42,347 nt of DNA from a virus: the IMG/VR virus record IMGVR_UViG_3300030419_005886, positions 1 through 42,347 of that record. One strand, written 5' to 3'. This document shows, one piece after another, positions 33,664-39,418 of this stretch. The stretch's first letter is position 1, and every line of letters starts with the position of its first letter. A model generated the notes under the pieces. The model was given only the letters and a program-made list of their open reading frames with translations. It ran no database searches and was not told the DNA's origin. The position numbers and the translations under genes are program-made.

Positions 33664-34119
33664 TGCTTGCTTGTCTTTTCTGAGAGACGACCCGTCTTCA
33701 GGGCCCCGGTCCCAGGGGAAGATGCTTGCTTGTCTTTTCTGAGAGACGACCCGTCTTCAGGGCCCATTGCTGTGTTGCGCACACCCGTGGTATTTGCTTG
33801 CTTGTCTTTTCTGAGGAAAGGAGCTGCGCAGCTGCCCAGGGCGTTACGCCGTGCTTGTCTTTCCAGTCGGCGAAAAGACAATGAAGAGGCGCATCGGGCC
33901 TGCTTGCTTGTCTTTTCTATCTAAAAGCTTCAGGGCCCTGGCAGCAGAAGGAAGGCTTGCTTGTTTTTTCGGGGGGAGAAAAGACAATGGGCCCACGGCA
34001 TTGCCAGGTAGGCTTGCTTGTCTTTTCTATCTAAAGAAAGTCTTCCCCTGGGAGGAGCTGCCTGACTCTCGGATCGGCGGGGGAGAAAAGAGTGCTTGCT
34101 TGTCTTTTCTATCTAAAAG
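33664..34119. repeat. Hairpin-repeat array 1 (types A and B)
   Basis: Eight units share a (T)GCTTG(CTTG)TCTTTTC-like start. Two identical 43-nt units lie at 33664-33706 and 33723-33765; further units begin at 33795, 33853 (B), 33901 (A), 33955 (B), 34012 (A) and 34093 (A). Type A is GCTTGCTTGTCTTTTC plus TATCTAAAAG (small CTTTT/AAAAG stem). Type B folds as GCTTGTYTTTTC...GAAAAGACAA. GC-rich non-repeated spacers separate them, with a period of 50-80 bp. ORFs across it yield only repeated ACLSFLSK-type peptides, so I treat it as noncoding. Confidence 0.8.
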
Positions 34120-34156
34120 AGCTGCAAGGTTGCAGACGGCGTGCTACGGATCGGGA

Positions 34157-34189
34157 AATAAAAAACCCCCGACATTTCTGTCGGGGGTT
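34157..34189 (-). terminator. Intrinsic terminator, cassette 1
   Basis: CCCCCGACA (34166-34174) and TGTCGGGGG (34179-34187) form a 9-bp stem with a TTTC loop. On the minus strand a U-rich tract follows (complement of AAATAAAAAA, 34156-34165). It ends the 34.2-34.7 kb gene. It is followed by the conserved CCCGATCCG tail. Confidence 0.85.
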
Positions 34190-34212
34190 CTTGGTCGGTG
34201 GTTAGTTAATAC

Positions 34213-34746
34213 CTAGCAGATTTCAAAGCCACCGCAGTTCTTGACGAAAGTATGAAACTCTCGAACATTTGACACTTCAAACGGATAGCCAGTATCGAAG
34301 TGCTTACGCTCTCCTTTACCACCACAGCCGTTGCAGTCGCCTCGCACATACTCATCATCTCGTTGACCAGTACCGTCGCAAATATCACACTTGACCAACG
34401 GCAATCTTTCAATGGCCTTGTCGTATTCTTTCTTATACTCCTCAACACCACCGTTCAAAAGTTCGTGCGCCAAAGCGTTGGCAATATACTTACACCTTTC
34501 AGCGTCAATGACATGCCCAGAGTTGTGATGTCCAGCGTCAAGATCTTCTTCGGTGATAACCTCAGAACAAAGGTTGGCAACATAATTCCAAAGCGGTCGC
34601 CAGTACCAAACATTGTTTCTAAAGTATTGACCAGATAATGATTGACCTTCCCAATACGCCTTCCAATCTTCCGAATCAAAGTCGTCGTGGTTAGGTTGTG
34701 CTGGTGCAGTTGTTGTTGGATTCAATCCATAAACGTCCATTCCCAT
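34213..34746 (-). CDS. Phage protein with DnaJ-like zinc motif
   Basis: 177 residues from ATG 34746 (MGMDVYGLNPTT), chosen because AAGGAG lies just upstream; a longer frame to 34782 reads through the ribosome site. The N-terminal part has the MGMDVYGLNP...GQYFRNNVWYWRPLW pattern seen in many phage hypothetical proteins. CDICDGTG and CNGCGGKG form a pair of CxxCxGxG zinc motifs as in DnaJ. It has its own promoter and terminator and lies between two hairpin arrays. Function unknown; possibly binds a host protein. Confidence 0.75.
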   Translation of the reverse strand: MGMDVYGLNPTTTAPAQPNHDDFDSEDWKAYWEGQSLSGQYFRNNVWYWRPLWNYVANLCSEVITEEDLDAGHHNSGHVIDAERCKYIANALAHELLNGGVEEYKKEYDKAIERLPLVKCDICDGTGQRDDEYVRGDCNGCGGKGERKHFDTGYPFEVSNVREFHTFVKNCGGFEIC

Positions 34747-34848
34747 ATCGTTCTCCTTATTATTGTTAAGTTGTTGTGGCATTGTTTAGGAATAGTTTTA
34801 ATGAGATTTCCTTGTCCGAATTTAATCTTGTTTCTCAACCACCCTGTT

Positions 34849-34877
34849 ATTATACGAAAAATCTCATATAAATACAA
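34849..34877 (-). promoter_or_regulatory. Promoter of cassette 1
   Basis: On the minus strand TTGTAT (34872-34877), 17-nt spacer, TATAAT (34849-34854). The spacer end GATTTTTCG and the bases after the -10 are the same as in the cassette 2 promoter. The leader is about 95 nt and contains CCACAACAACTTAAC before AAGGAG. Confidence 0.75.
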
Positions 34878-34878
34878 C

Positions 34879-34947
34879 CTTGTTTTTTCCGTCGGTCGCC
34901 CAAAGACAAGCAAGATTTGACGCTTGCTTGTCTTTTCTATCTAAAAG
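34879..34947. repeat. Hairpin-repeat array 2 (one B and one A unit)
   Basis: B unit at 34879-34911 (CTTGTTTTTTC with AAAGACAAG) and A unit at 34922-34947. The B unit starts right next to the -35 of the cassette 1 promoter. It is followed by a GC-rich stretch, CGGATCGGG, and the terminator of cassette 2. Confidence 0.8.
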
Positions 34948-34983
34948 AGCTGCCGGACGCTTCAAGGCGTGCTTCGGATCGGG

Positions 34984-35015
34984 AAATAAAAAAGGGCCAC
35001 CTTTCGGTGGCCCTT
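34984..35015 (-). terminator. Intrinsic terminator, cassette 2
   Basis: AAGGGCCACC pairs with GGTGGCCCTT around a TTTC loop (core 34994-35013); on the minus strand it is followed by the same TTTTTTATTTCCCGATCCG tail as cassette 1. It ends the 35.0-35.3 kb gene. Confidence 0.85.
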
Positions 35016-35036
35016 CCAACACTATAACAAGGAGGC

Positions 35037-35345
35037 TTAGTGTTTAGTTTTTTCTTCTGCCTCTGCTACTTCCAAAGCGTCTAGTGCATACTTGTCAGCA
35101 TGTCTAACTGCTTCCCTTATTATATCCATAGCTTCCTCTCTTTCTTTAGAATCATCTGCTAAAGCACAGAGAATGAAACCGCACACATGCTTGATTAAGT
35201 GCTCTATCAACATCGACGCATCGGTTGCTTCCCCTGTTTTCTCACCTCTCTTTTGAGTAAGGTCTAACATAGTTTCGCCCAATGCTTCTACAGATGTTTG
35301 TGTGATTTTAAACACTTCTTCGTATTCTTTTTCGTAGTCGTTCAT
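35037..35345 (-). CDS. Acidic helical hypothetical protein (cassette 2)
   Basis: 102 residues, nearly all helical, acidic, with two Cys (CGFILCALADD, about 55-65). AAGGAAAG precedes the ATG. Its own promoter and terminator make it a single-gene unit. A helical bundle is likely; no family recognised. The independent unit and the flanking repeats suggest an accessory (moron-like) gene. Confidence 0.7.
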   Translation of the reverse strand: MNDYEKEYEEVFKITQTSVEALGETMLDLTQKRGEKTGEATDASMLIEHLIKHVCGFILCALADDSKEREEAMDIIREAVRHADKYALDALEVAEAEEKTKH

Positions 35346-35453
35346 ATTCTTTCCTTGTCATTAGTTAAGTTGTGGTAGTTTTGATATAGCAGACTACCAA
35401 ACTGCTTCTTTGCTATTATATTTATAGTCCAACTTAGCTTCTGGACTTCTGTT

Positions 35454-35482
35454 ATTATACGAAAAATCCTATACAAACGCAA
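35454..35482 (-). promoter_or_regulatory. Promoter of cassette 2
   Basis: On the minus strand TTGCGT (35477-35482), 17-nt spacer, TATAAT (35454-35459). Eighteen bases (plus-strand GTTATTATACGAAAAATC) are identical to the cassette 1 promoter. The leader carries CCACAACTTAAC before AAGGA, as in cassette 1. Confidence 0.72.
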
Positions 35483-35486
35483 CACA

Positions 35487-35799
35487 CTTGCTTGTTTTTT
35501 CGGGCGGGAAAAGACAAGCGACGTGGCACGACAGGCCACCCTGCTCGCTTGTCTTTTCTATCTAAACAAGTTTCCCCTGGGCCCTGCTGCCCAGGATCTG
35601 CTTGCTTGTTTTTTCGGGCGCCAAAAGACAAGCGGACGACCTGGTGCAACCACGGTCATGCTCGCTTGTCTTTTCTATCTAAAAGAACCTGGGCCCTGCT
35701 TGCTTGTTTTTTCGGGCGGGAAAAGACAAGCAATGCCGGGCCAAAGCGGAGCGATGGCTAGGCAAAGCATCGCGCTTGCTTGTCTTTTCTATCTAAAAG
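35487..35799. repeat. Hairpin-repeat array 3 (strictly alternating B-A)
   Basis: Order B (35487-35519), A (35543-35566), B (35600-35633), A (35659-35685), B (35697-35731), A (35774-35799). Each B unit folds as GCTTGTTTTTTC (one U-G pair) with GAAAAGACAAGC around a GGGCG-type loop. Spacers are GC-rich and differ. It lies between the cassette 2 promoter and the terminator of the next unit. No protein is credible here. Confidence 0.82.
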
Positions 35800-35833
35800 A
35801 ATGTGCTGGCCACAAGCACGGCGTCGGATCGGG

Positions 35834-35869
35834 CAATAAAAAATCCCCCGCCATTTCTGACGGGGGATT
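35834..35869 (-). terminator. Intrinsic terminator, cassette 3
   Basis: ATCCCCCGCCA and TGACGGGGGAT form a stem with one mismatch around TTTC. On the minus strand a TTTTTTATTGCCCGATCCG tail follows, nearly identical to the other two. It ends the 35.9-36.1 kb genes. Confidence 0.85.
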
Positions 35870-35881
35870 TGGAGGCAACTG

Positions 35882-35962
35882 TTATCTAATTGTTGCTAGT
35901 ATGCCAAGAACCGCGATCACGAACGCGACTGCGACGACAATTATAAATGCTGTATCAATCAT
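35882..35962 (-). CDS. 26-aa single-membrane-segment microprotein
   Basis: Encodes MIDTAFIIVVAVAFVIAVLG then ILATIR: one membrane segment of about 20 residues with almost nothing outside it. GGAGG lies 7 nt before the ATG. The ATG overlaps the end of the preceding gene by 8 nt and a terminator follows 13 nt downstream, so it is the last gene of a two-gene unit. It could act on the membrane as a toxin, superinfection-exclusion or lysis-modulating peptide. Confidence 0.65.
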   Translation of the reverse strand: MIDTAFIIVVAVAFVIAVLGILATIR

Positions 35963-36137
35963 AGGCTTTCCTCCATTCTTCAACGCGTTGCTCGGCTATC
36001 TTCATTAGAGCCATGTCTCGATCATAACCAAAGGTAGCCATAAGGCCTTTGACCAATAGCTGAGTTTCTGGACTGTTGTCAGTATAGACCTCATCTGTTA
36101 TGCGTTCCTCTTGTTCGATGTTGTGTAGATTACTCAT
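35955..36137 (-). CDS. 60-aa acidic helical protein (cassette 3)
   Basis: Starts MSNLHNIEQEERITDEVYTD; a predicted helix pair follows (TQLLVKGLMATFGYDRDMAL and IAEQRVEEWRKAYD). GGAGG lies before the ATG. It overlaps the membrane microprotein gene by 8 nt. It is transcribed from its own TTGACT/TAGAAT promoter. No family recognised. Confidence 0.65.
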   Translation of the reverse strand: MSNLHNIEQEERITDEVYTDNSPETQLLVKGLMATFGYDRDMALMKIAEQRVEEWRKAYD

Positions 36138-36170
36138 AATAAACCTCCGTTGTTTTTGAGTACATCTAAG

Positions 36171-36198
36171 ATTCTACGCGACCTATCCCATAAGTCAA
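36171..36198 (-). promoter_or_regulatory. Minus-strand promoter of cassette 3
   Basis: TTGACT (36193-36198), 16-nt spacer, TAGAAT (36171-36176). The spacer begins with TATGGGATA, the complement of the 9-mer found at the same place in the divergent promoter. Confidence 0.65.
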
Positions 36199-36243
36199 GC
36201 CTAAATGCGTTGTTTAAAAACAAACACTAATATAAAATAACTA

Positions 36244-36296
36244 TTGACATATCCCATATAATCATTAAGATAGTAAGAGTAGGCAATTAAGCCTAC
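36244..36296 (+). promoter_or_regulatory. Plus-strand promoter and leader hairpin
   Basis: Consensus TTGACA (36244-36249), 16-nt spacer starting TATCCCATA, TAAGAT (36266-36271). The leader then forms GTAGGC/GCCTAC (36279-36284 with 36291-36296, loop AATTAA) before AAGGAGG and ATG 36317. Confidence 0.55.
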
Positions 36297-36316
36297 CAAT
36301 AAAAAAGGAGGCTAAA

Positions 36317-36523
36317 ATGCCACAAGATATAACAAACGTAAACGACGTGCCAATTATGGCGATAGCGTGTGATCTCGATAGAGACGACATCAAAGTAGTG
36401 ATGAGTTTAATCAAACTCTTAGCCAGTAAAAATCAAGGCAACATTGACCACAATGTTCAATTTGCCATTGATACCATTACTGATACTTTGGACAACGCAC
36501 CAAGGATAGCCAACAATGGCTAG
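36317..36523 (+). CDS. 68-aa helical hypothetical protein
   Basis: Starts MPQDITNVNDVPIMAIACDL. Two helices with a hydrophobic core (IKVVMSLIKLLASK). AAGGAGG precedes the ATG, a very strong ribosome site. Overlaps the next gene by 8 nt. Function unknown; likely an early or accessory gene. Confidence 0.65.
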   Translation: MPQDITNVNDVPIMAIACDLDRDDIKVVMSLIKLLASKNQGNIDHNVQFAIDTITDTLDNAPRIANNG

Positions 36524-36836
36524 TTGGCTATATAGCGCCGGTCACGACGACTGGAAAATAGTAGAGGTAGGTTCAACCGAATCTGCCTCCTCTATAAAAC
36601 TCAGTTGTAACGGTGAGCATGAATATAGAACAGGCCTTTGTGTGCTACATCTACCAACAGCTATTGTTGATGAGTTGTTTGATGTTCACGATCATCAAGT
36701 GTCTATGCAAGACAATGGAATCGCGCCTTATGGCATAGATCAATCAATGAATAAGGCATGGAACTACATGAGCACGGACAAAGGTGTGCCACAGTTGTTA
36801 AGACTGGTGACTAATACTAATCAATTTGGTAAGTAG
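36516..36836 (+). CDS. 106-aa hypothetical protein
   Basis: Starts MASWLYSAGHDDWKIVEVGS. Mixed strands and helices with a His-rich segment (FDVHDHQVSM, about 69-78). Cotranscribed with the upstream 68-aa gene. No family recognised. Confidence 0.65.
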   Translation: MASWLYSAGHDDWKIVEVGSTESASSIKLSCNGEHEYRTGLCVLHLPTAIVDELFDVHDHQVSMQDNGIAPYGIDQSMNKAWNYMSTDKGVPQLLRLVTNTNQFGK

Positions 36837-36842
36837 TTCTTA

Positions 36843-36898
36843 GAGCGCCTGACTGAGCCTACAAGGTAATCAAACCTACAAGGACAGCTTAGGCGCTC
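36843..36898. repeat. 8-bp stem enclosing two CCTACAAGG direct repeats
   Basis: GAGCGCCT (36843-36850) pairs with AGGCGCTC (36891-36898). The interval carries CCTACAAGG at 36858-36866 and 36875-36883, 17 bp apart. Confidence 0.6.
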
Positions 36899-36918
36899 GC
36901 TACTCCAATCGGGCGCCC

Positions 36919-37019
36919 AGACAAGCTAGCAATAGGGGGGGATAGAACCTTTGCAATTAGACATACTTGTACTAATTGAATATACAAAGGGGCTATCCCC
37001 CCCTATTGCTAGCTTGTCT
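36919..37019. repeat. Perfect 27-bp inverted repeat, ~100-nt hairpin
   Basis: Arms 36919-36945 and 36993-37019 are perfect complements, including seven G facing seven C and an AAGCTAGC/GCTAGCTT core. Inside, CCTTTG/CAAAGG (36948-36953, 36985-36990) and AATTAG/CTAATT (36955-36960, 36972-36977) extend the stem. The ends read AGACAAGC/GCTTGTCT, the same sequence as the B hairpin arms of the arrays. It could be an RNase III substrate, a cruciform or a transposon-like remnant. Confidence 0.75.
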
Positions 37020-37141
37020 ATTATCTTCTAAAGAGCAGAAAACAGACGGGTACAGAATATTCAGAATATTTGACATTTTTTAATCCCTTTTATATAACAA
37101 AAAGGGTCTAGGAGTCCCTGGTCGAAGGAAAAATTTTTTAT

Positions 37142-37594
37142 ATGAAAAAAACTTGCATCACTTGCCAAAGGGAACTTTCCAATGAAAAATACACCGGCAA
37201 GCGAAATGTCTGTAAGCGATGCACCTCTTTTAAAAGAAACGCGGCAAGGAATCATACGCCGGAATCCTATCTCGCTGTCGTTTTTAGTAAACTCAAGGCA
37301 GCTAGGAAAAACATGGAATGGGACATTTCCTTAGCGCATATTAAAAAACTTTGGCAGAAGCAACGTGGGCGCTGCGCTTTGTCCGGGGTGTTTATGACCT
37401 GGCAAGGCGGCGAAGGCAAACAGGATCTTAATGCCAGTATTGATAGAAAAGATCCTAATAAAGGCTATATAATAGGAAACATTCAACTGGTGGCGCAACG
37501 AGTCAACATAATGAAACACACCCTGGGAGAAGGAGAGCTGTATTGGTGGTGCAAAAACATAGTAACAACAAAAGAGACAGGTAATGCCGATTAA
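37142..37594 (+). CDS. HNH-like zinc-binding endonuclease
   Basis: 150 residues. Two CxxC pairs at the N-terminus (Cys5/Cys8, Cys24/Cys27) form a zinc knuckle. The C-terminal part has RCALSG (77-82) and NASIDRKDPNKGYIIGNIQL (97-116) then VNIMK, the pattern of phage HNH-like nucleases of the SIDRIDSSKGY...N type. The classic His-Asn-His triad is not complete by eye. HNH proteins next to terminase genes often assist DNA cleavage during packaging; it could also be a homing nuclease. Overlaps the next gene by 11 nt. Confidence 0.7.
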   Translation: MKKTCITCQRELSNEKYTGKRNVCKRCTSFKRNAARNHTPESYLAVVFSKLKAARKNMEWDISLAHIKKLWQKQRGRCALSGVFMTWQGGEGKQDLNASIDRKDPNKGYIIGNIQLVAQRVNIMKHTLGEGELYWWCKNIVTTKETGNAD

Positions 37595-37766
37595 ATTTAA
37601 ACCAACAGAAAAGCTCTTTGATCGCCGGACAGGAAAGACCAAGGTCGTTTATTATTGGATGAAAGGCACTTCGACCAAGGACCTGTTGTCGTATATAAAC
37701 AACCCTAATTCAAAAAAGAAGCACATTAATAAATGCAAAAAGGAACTGAATCGACGTATAATGTAG
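37584..37766 (+). CDS. 60-aa basic hypothetical protein
   Basis: Very basic (KFKPTEKLFDRRTGKTKVVY, and a Lys/Asn-rich C-terminal half). Lies between the HNH-like gene and the large terminase gene and overlaps both. A nucleic-acid-binding helper of packaging is plausible but unproven. It contains an 11/12 copy of the dispersed 12-mer (37672-37683). Confidence 0.6.
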   Translation: MPIKFKPTEKLFDRRTGKTKVVYYWMKGTSTKDLLSYINNPNSKKKHINKCKKELNRRIM

Positions 37767-39244
37767 ATATTGACTTGGATCGTTTAGCAGAGCAATACCC
37801 TGATGCGACTAAGGAATTAATTGAACTAACAGAGGCGTTAAACGCTAAACAACTCCAACGCAATGGCGCAGAAAGCTTTCTGACGTATGTCAAACACATG
37901 TGGCCAGACTTTGTTGAAGGTCGACACCACCAAATATTTGCTGAGAAGCTCGAACGAGTCGCACGCGGAGAGCTGAAACGGCTTATTATCAATATGCCTC
38001 CCAGACACACGAAGAGTGAATTTGCTTCCACTTACTTCCCGTCATGGATTTTAGGCAGAAACCCAAAGTTAAAGGTCATGCAGATTACGCACACCGCTGA
38101 ACTTGCCTTTCGTTTTGGACGGCGCGTCCGAGATATTATTGACTCGCCTGATTATCAAGGAGTTTTTCCAGGGGTGGCGCTAAAAGCCGATAGTAAATCT
38201 GCAGGACGTTGGGAAACCAACGGGGGAGGCGAAGCGTTTTATTCTGGTATTGGCGGTGCCGTTACCGGACGGGGGGCAGATTTATTGGTACTCGATGATA
38301 TTCACTCGGAGCAAGACGCTTTGAGTCCAACGGCCCTGGACAATGCGTGGGAATACTACAGTTCTGGACCACGGCAACGTCTACAACCCGGTGGTGCTAT
38401 TGTTATTGTGATGACAAGATGGAGCACCAAAGACTTAACTGGGAGACTGCTTAGCAAACAGGTCGAAGATCATGCCGATCAATGGGAAGTCGTAGAATTT
38501 CCAGCTATTTTCCCTGAATCTGGCAAAGCGCTATGGCCGGAATATTGGAGACTTGAAGAGCTCCAAGGGGTAAAAGCCTCACTTCCGGTGTCCAAATGGG
38601 AAGCGCAATGGATGCAAAACCCGACTTCGGAAGAAGGGGCGATACTAAAAAGAGAGTGGTGGAAAAAATGGAACAAAAAAGAAGTGCCAGAAATGCACTA
38701 CGTCATTCAAAGTTACGACACAGCGTTTTCCAAAAAAGAAACAGCGGATTATTCGGCTATTACTACTTGGTGCGTGTTCCAACCTGAAGAAGGCTCACCA
38801 CGACCGGCATTATTACTCCTGGACAGCAAAAAAGGGCGGTGGGATTTTCCTGAACTCAAACGAGTGGCCTACGATCAGTACAGTTATTGGGACCCCGACA
38901 CCATTATTATTGAAGCCAAAGCCTCCGGTATGCCGCTTACTGACGAATTGCGAGCAGCGGGGATTCCTGTAGTCAACTATTCCCCTGGTAAAGGGCAAGA
39001 TAAAATTGCGCGTGTAAATTCTGTTGCACCAATTCTGGAATCGGGCATGGTGTATGTACCAGACACCCGTTGGGCGGAAGAACTGGTTGAAGAATGTGCC
39101 GCTTTTCCGTTTGGCGACCACGACGATTTGGTGGATTCGACCACGCAAGCGTTGTTGCGCTATCGACAAGGCGGCTTTATTGGGTTAGAATCGGATTACG
39201 ATATGCAGGACAATAATCCACGCAGAATTAAAGAATATTACTAG
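37733..39244 (+). CDS. terL: Terminase large subunit
   Basis: 503 residues. ATPase: PPRHTKSE (89-96) is the terminase Walker A variant, LLVLDDIH the Walker B region and MTRWS motif III. Nuclease: SYDTAFSKKETADYSA (first Asp), IIEAKASG (Glu) and DDLVDSTTQAL (last Asp), all present. It pumps DNA into the prohead through the portal and cuts it. It overlaps the upstream basic gene by 34 nt and leads into the small basic protein and portal genes. Confidence 0.95.
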   Translation: MQKGTESTYNVDIDLDRLAEQYPDATKELIELTEALNAKQLQRNGAESFLTYVKHMWPDFVEGRHHQIFAEKLERVARGELKRLIINMPPRHTKSEFASTYFPSWILGRNPKLKVMQITHTAELAFRFGRRVRDIIDSPDYQGVFPGVALKADSKSAGRWETNGGGEAFYSGIGGAVTGRGADLLVLDDIHSEQDALSPTALDNAWEYYSSGPRQRLQPGGAIVIVMTRWSTKDLTGRLLSKQVEDHADQWEVVEFPAIFPESGKALWPEYWRLEELQGVKASLPVSKWEAQWMQNPTSEEGAILKREWWKKWNKKEVPEMHYVIQSYDTAFSKKETADYSAITTWCVFQPEEGSPRPALLLLDSKKGRWDFPELKRVAYDQYSYWDPDTIIIEAKASGMPLTDELRAAGIPVVNYSPGKGQDKIARVNSVAPILESGMVYVPDTRWAEELVEECAAFPFGDHDDLVDSTTQALLRYRQGGFIGLESDYDMQDNNPRRIKEYY

Positions 39245-39253
39245 GAGAGATCA

Positions 39254-39418
39254 GTGAAAGCTAAAAAAGGTGAGGTAATCAAAGACCAAGGGTTTGTTCC
39301 TTATGCAAAACAAAAAACCATGGCAACCAGCAAAGGACCAAAACCCGGCGCAGGGAAAGGTAAATCAAGAGGCAAAGGCGCAGCAGAACGCGGCACTAAT
39401 TTTACAGGCGTCTACTAA
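39254..39418 (+). CDS. 54-aa Lys/Gly-rich basic protein
   Basis: GTG start with AGGAGA upstream. Starts MKAKKGEVIKDQGFVPYAKQ, followed by a GPKPGAGKGKSRGKGAAERG stretch; intrinsically disordered and strongly basic. It fills the gap between terminase and the next virion gene, sharing its stop with the next ATG. Likely DNA-binding or a virion linker; no family recognised. Confidence 0.7.
   Translation: MKAKKGEVIKDQGFVPYAKQKTMATSKGPKPGAGKGKSRGKGAAERGTNFTGVY

Larger units (their letters stand above)
36837..37141. other. Intergenic region with large inverted repeats
   Basis: No gene is visible. It holds the 36843-36898 stem, the 36919-37019 long inverted repeat and a 7-bp CCCTTTT/AAAAGGG hairpin (37085-37106). 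None is followed by a U-tract on either strand. Confidence 0.6.

Noticed and set aside
33664-35830. CRISPR array
   Set aside because: Repeats are of two alternating types, vary in length, form different hairpins and are spaced irregularly (37-80 bp). No cas genes are present.
33667-36008. Plus-strand ORFs of 85-161 codons across the repeat arrays
   Set aside because: They translate the repeats into recurring ACLSFLSK and LACFFG phrases in shifting frames, lack ribosome sites, and overlap promoters and terminators of the minus-strand genes.
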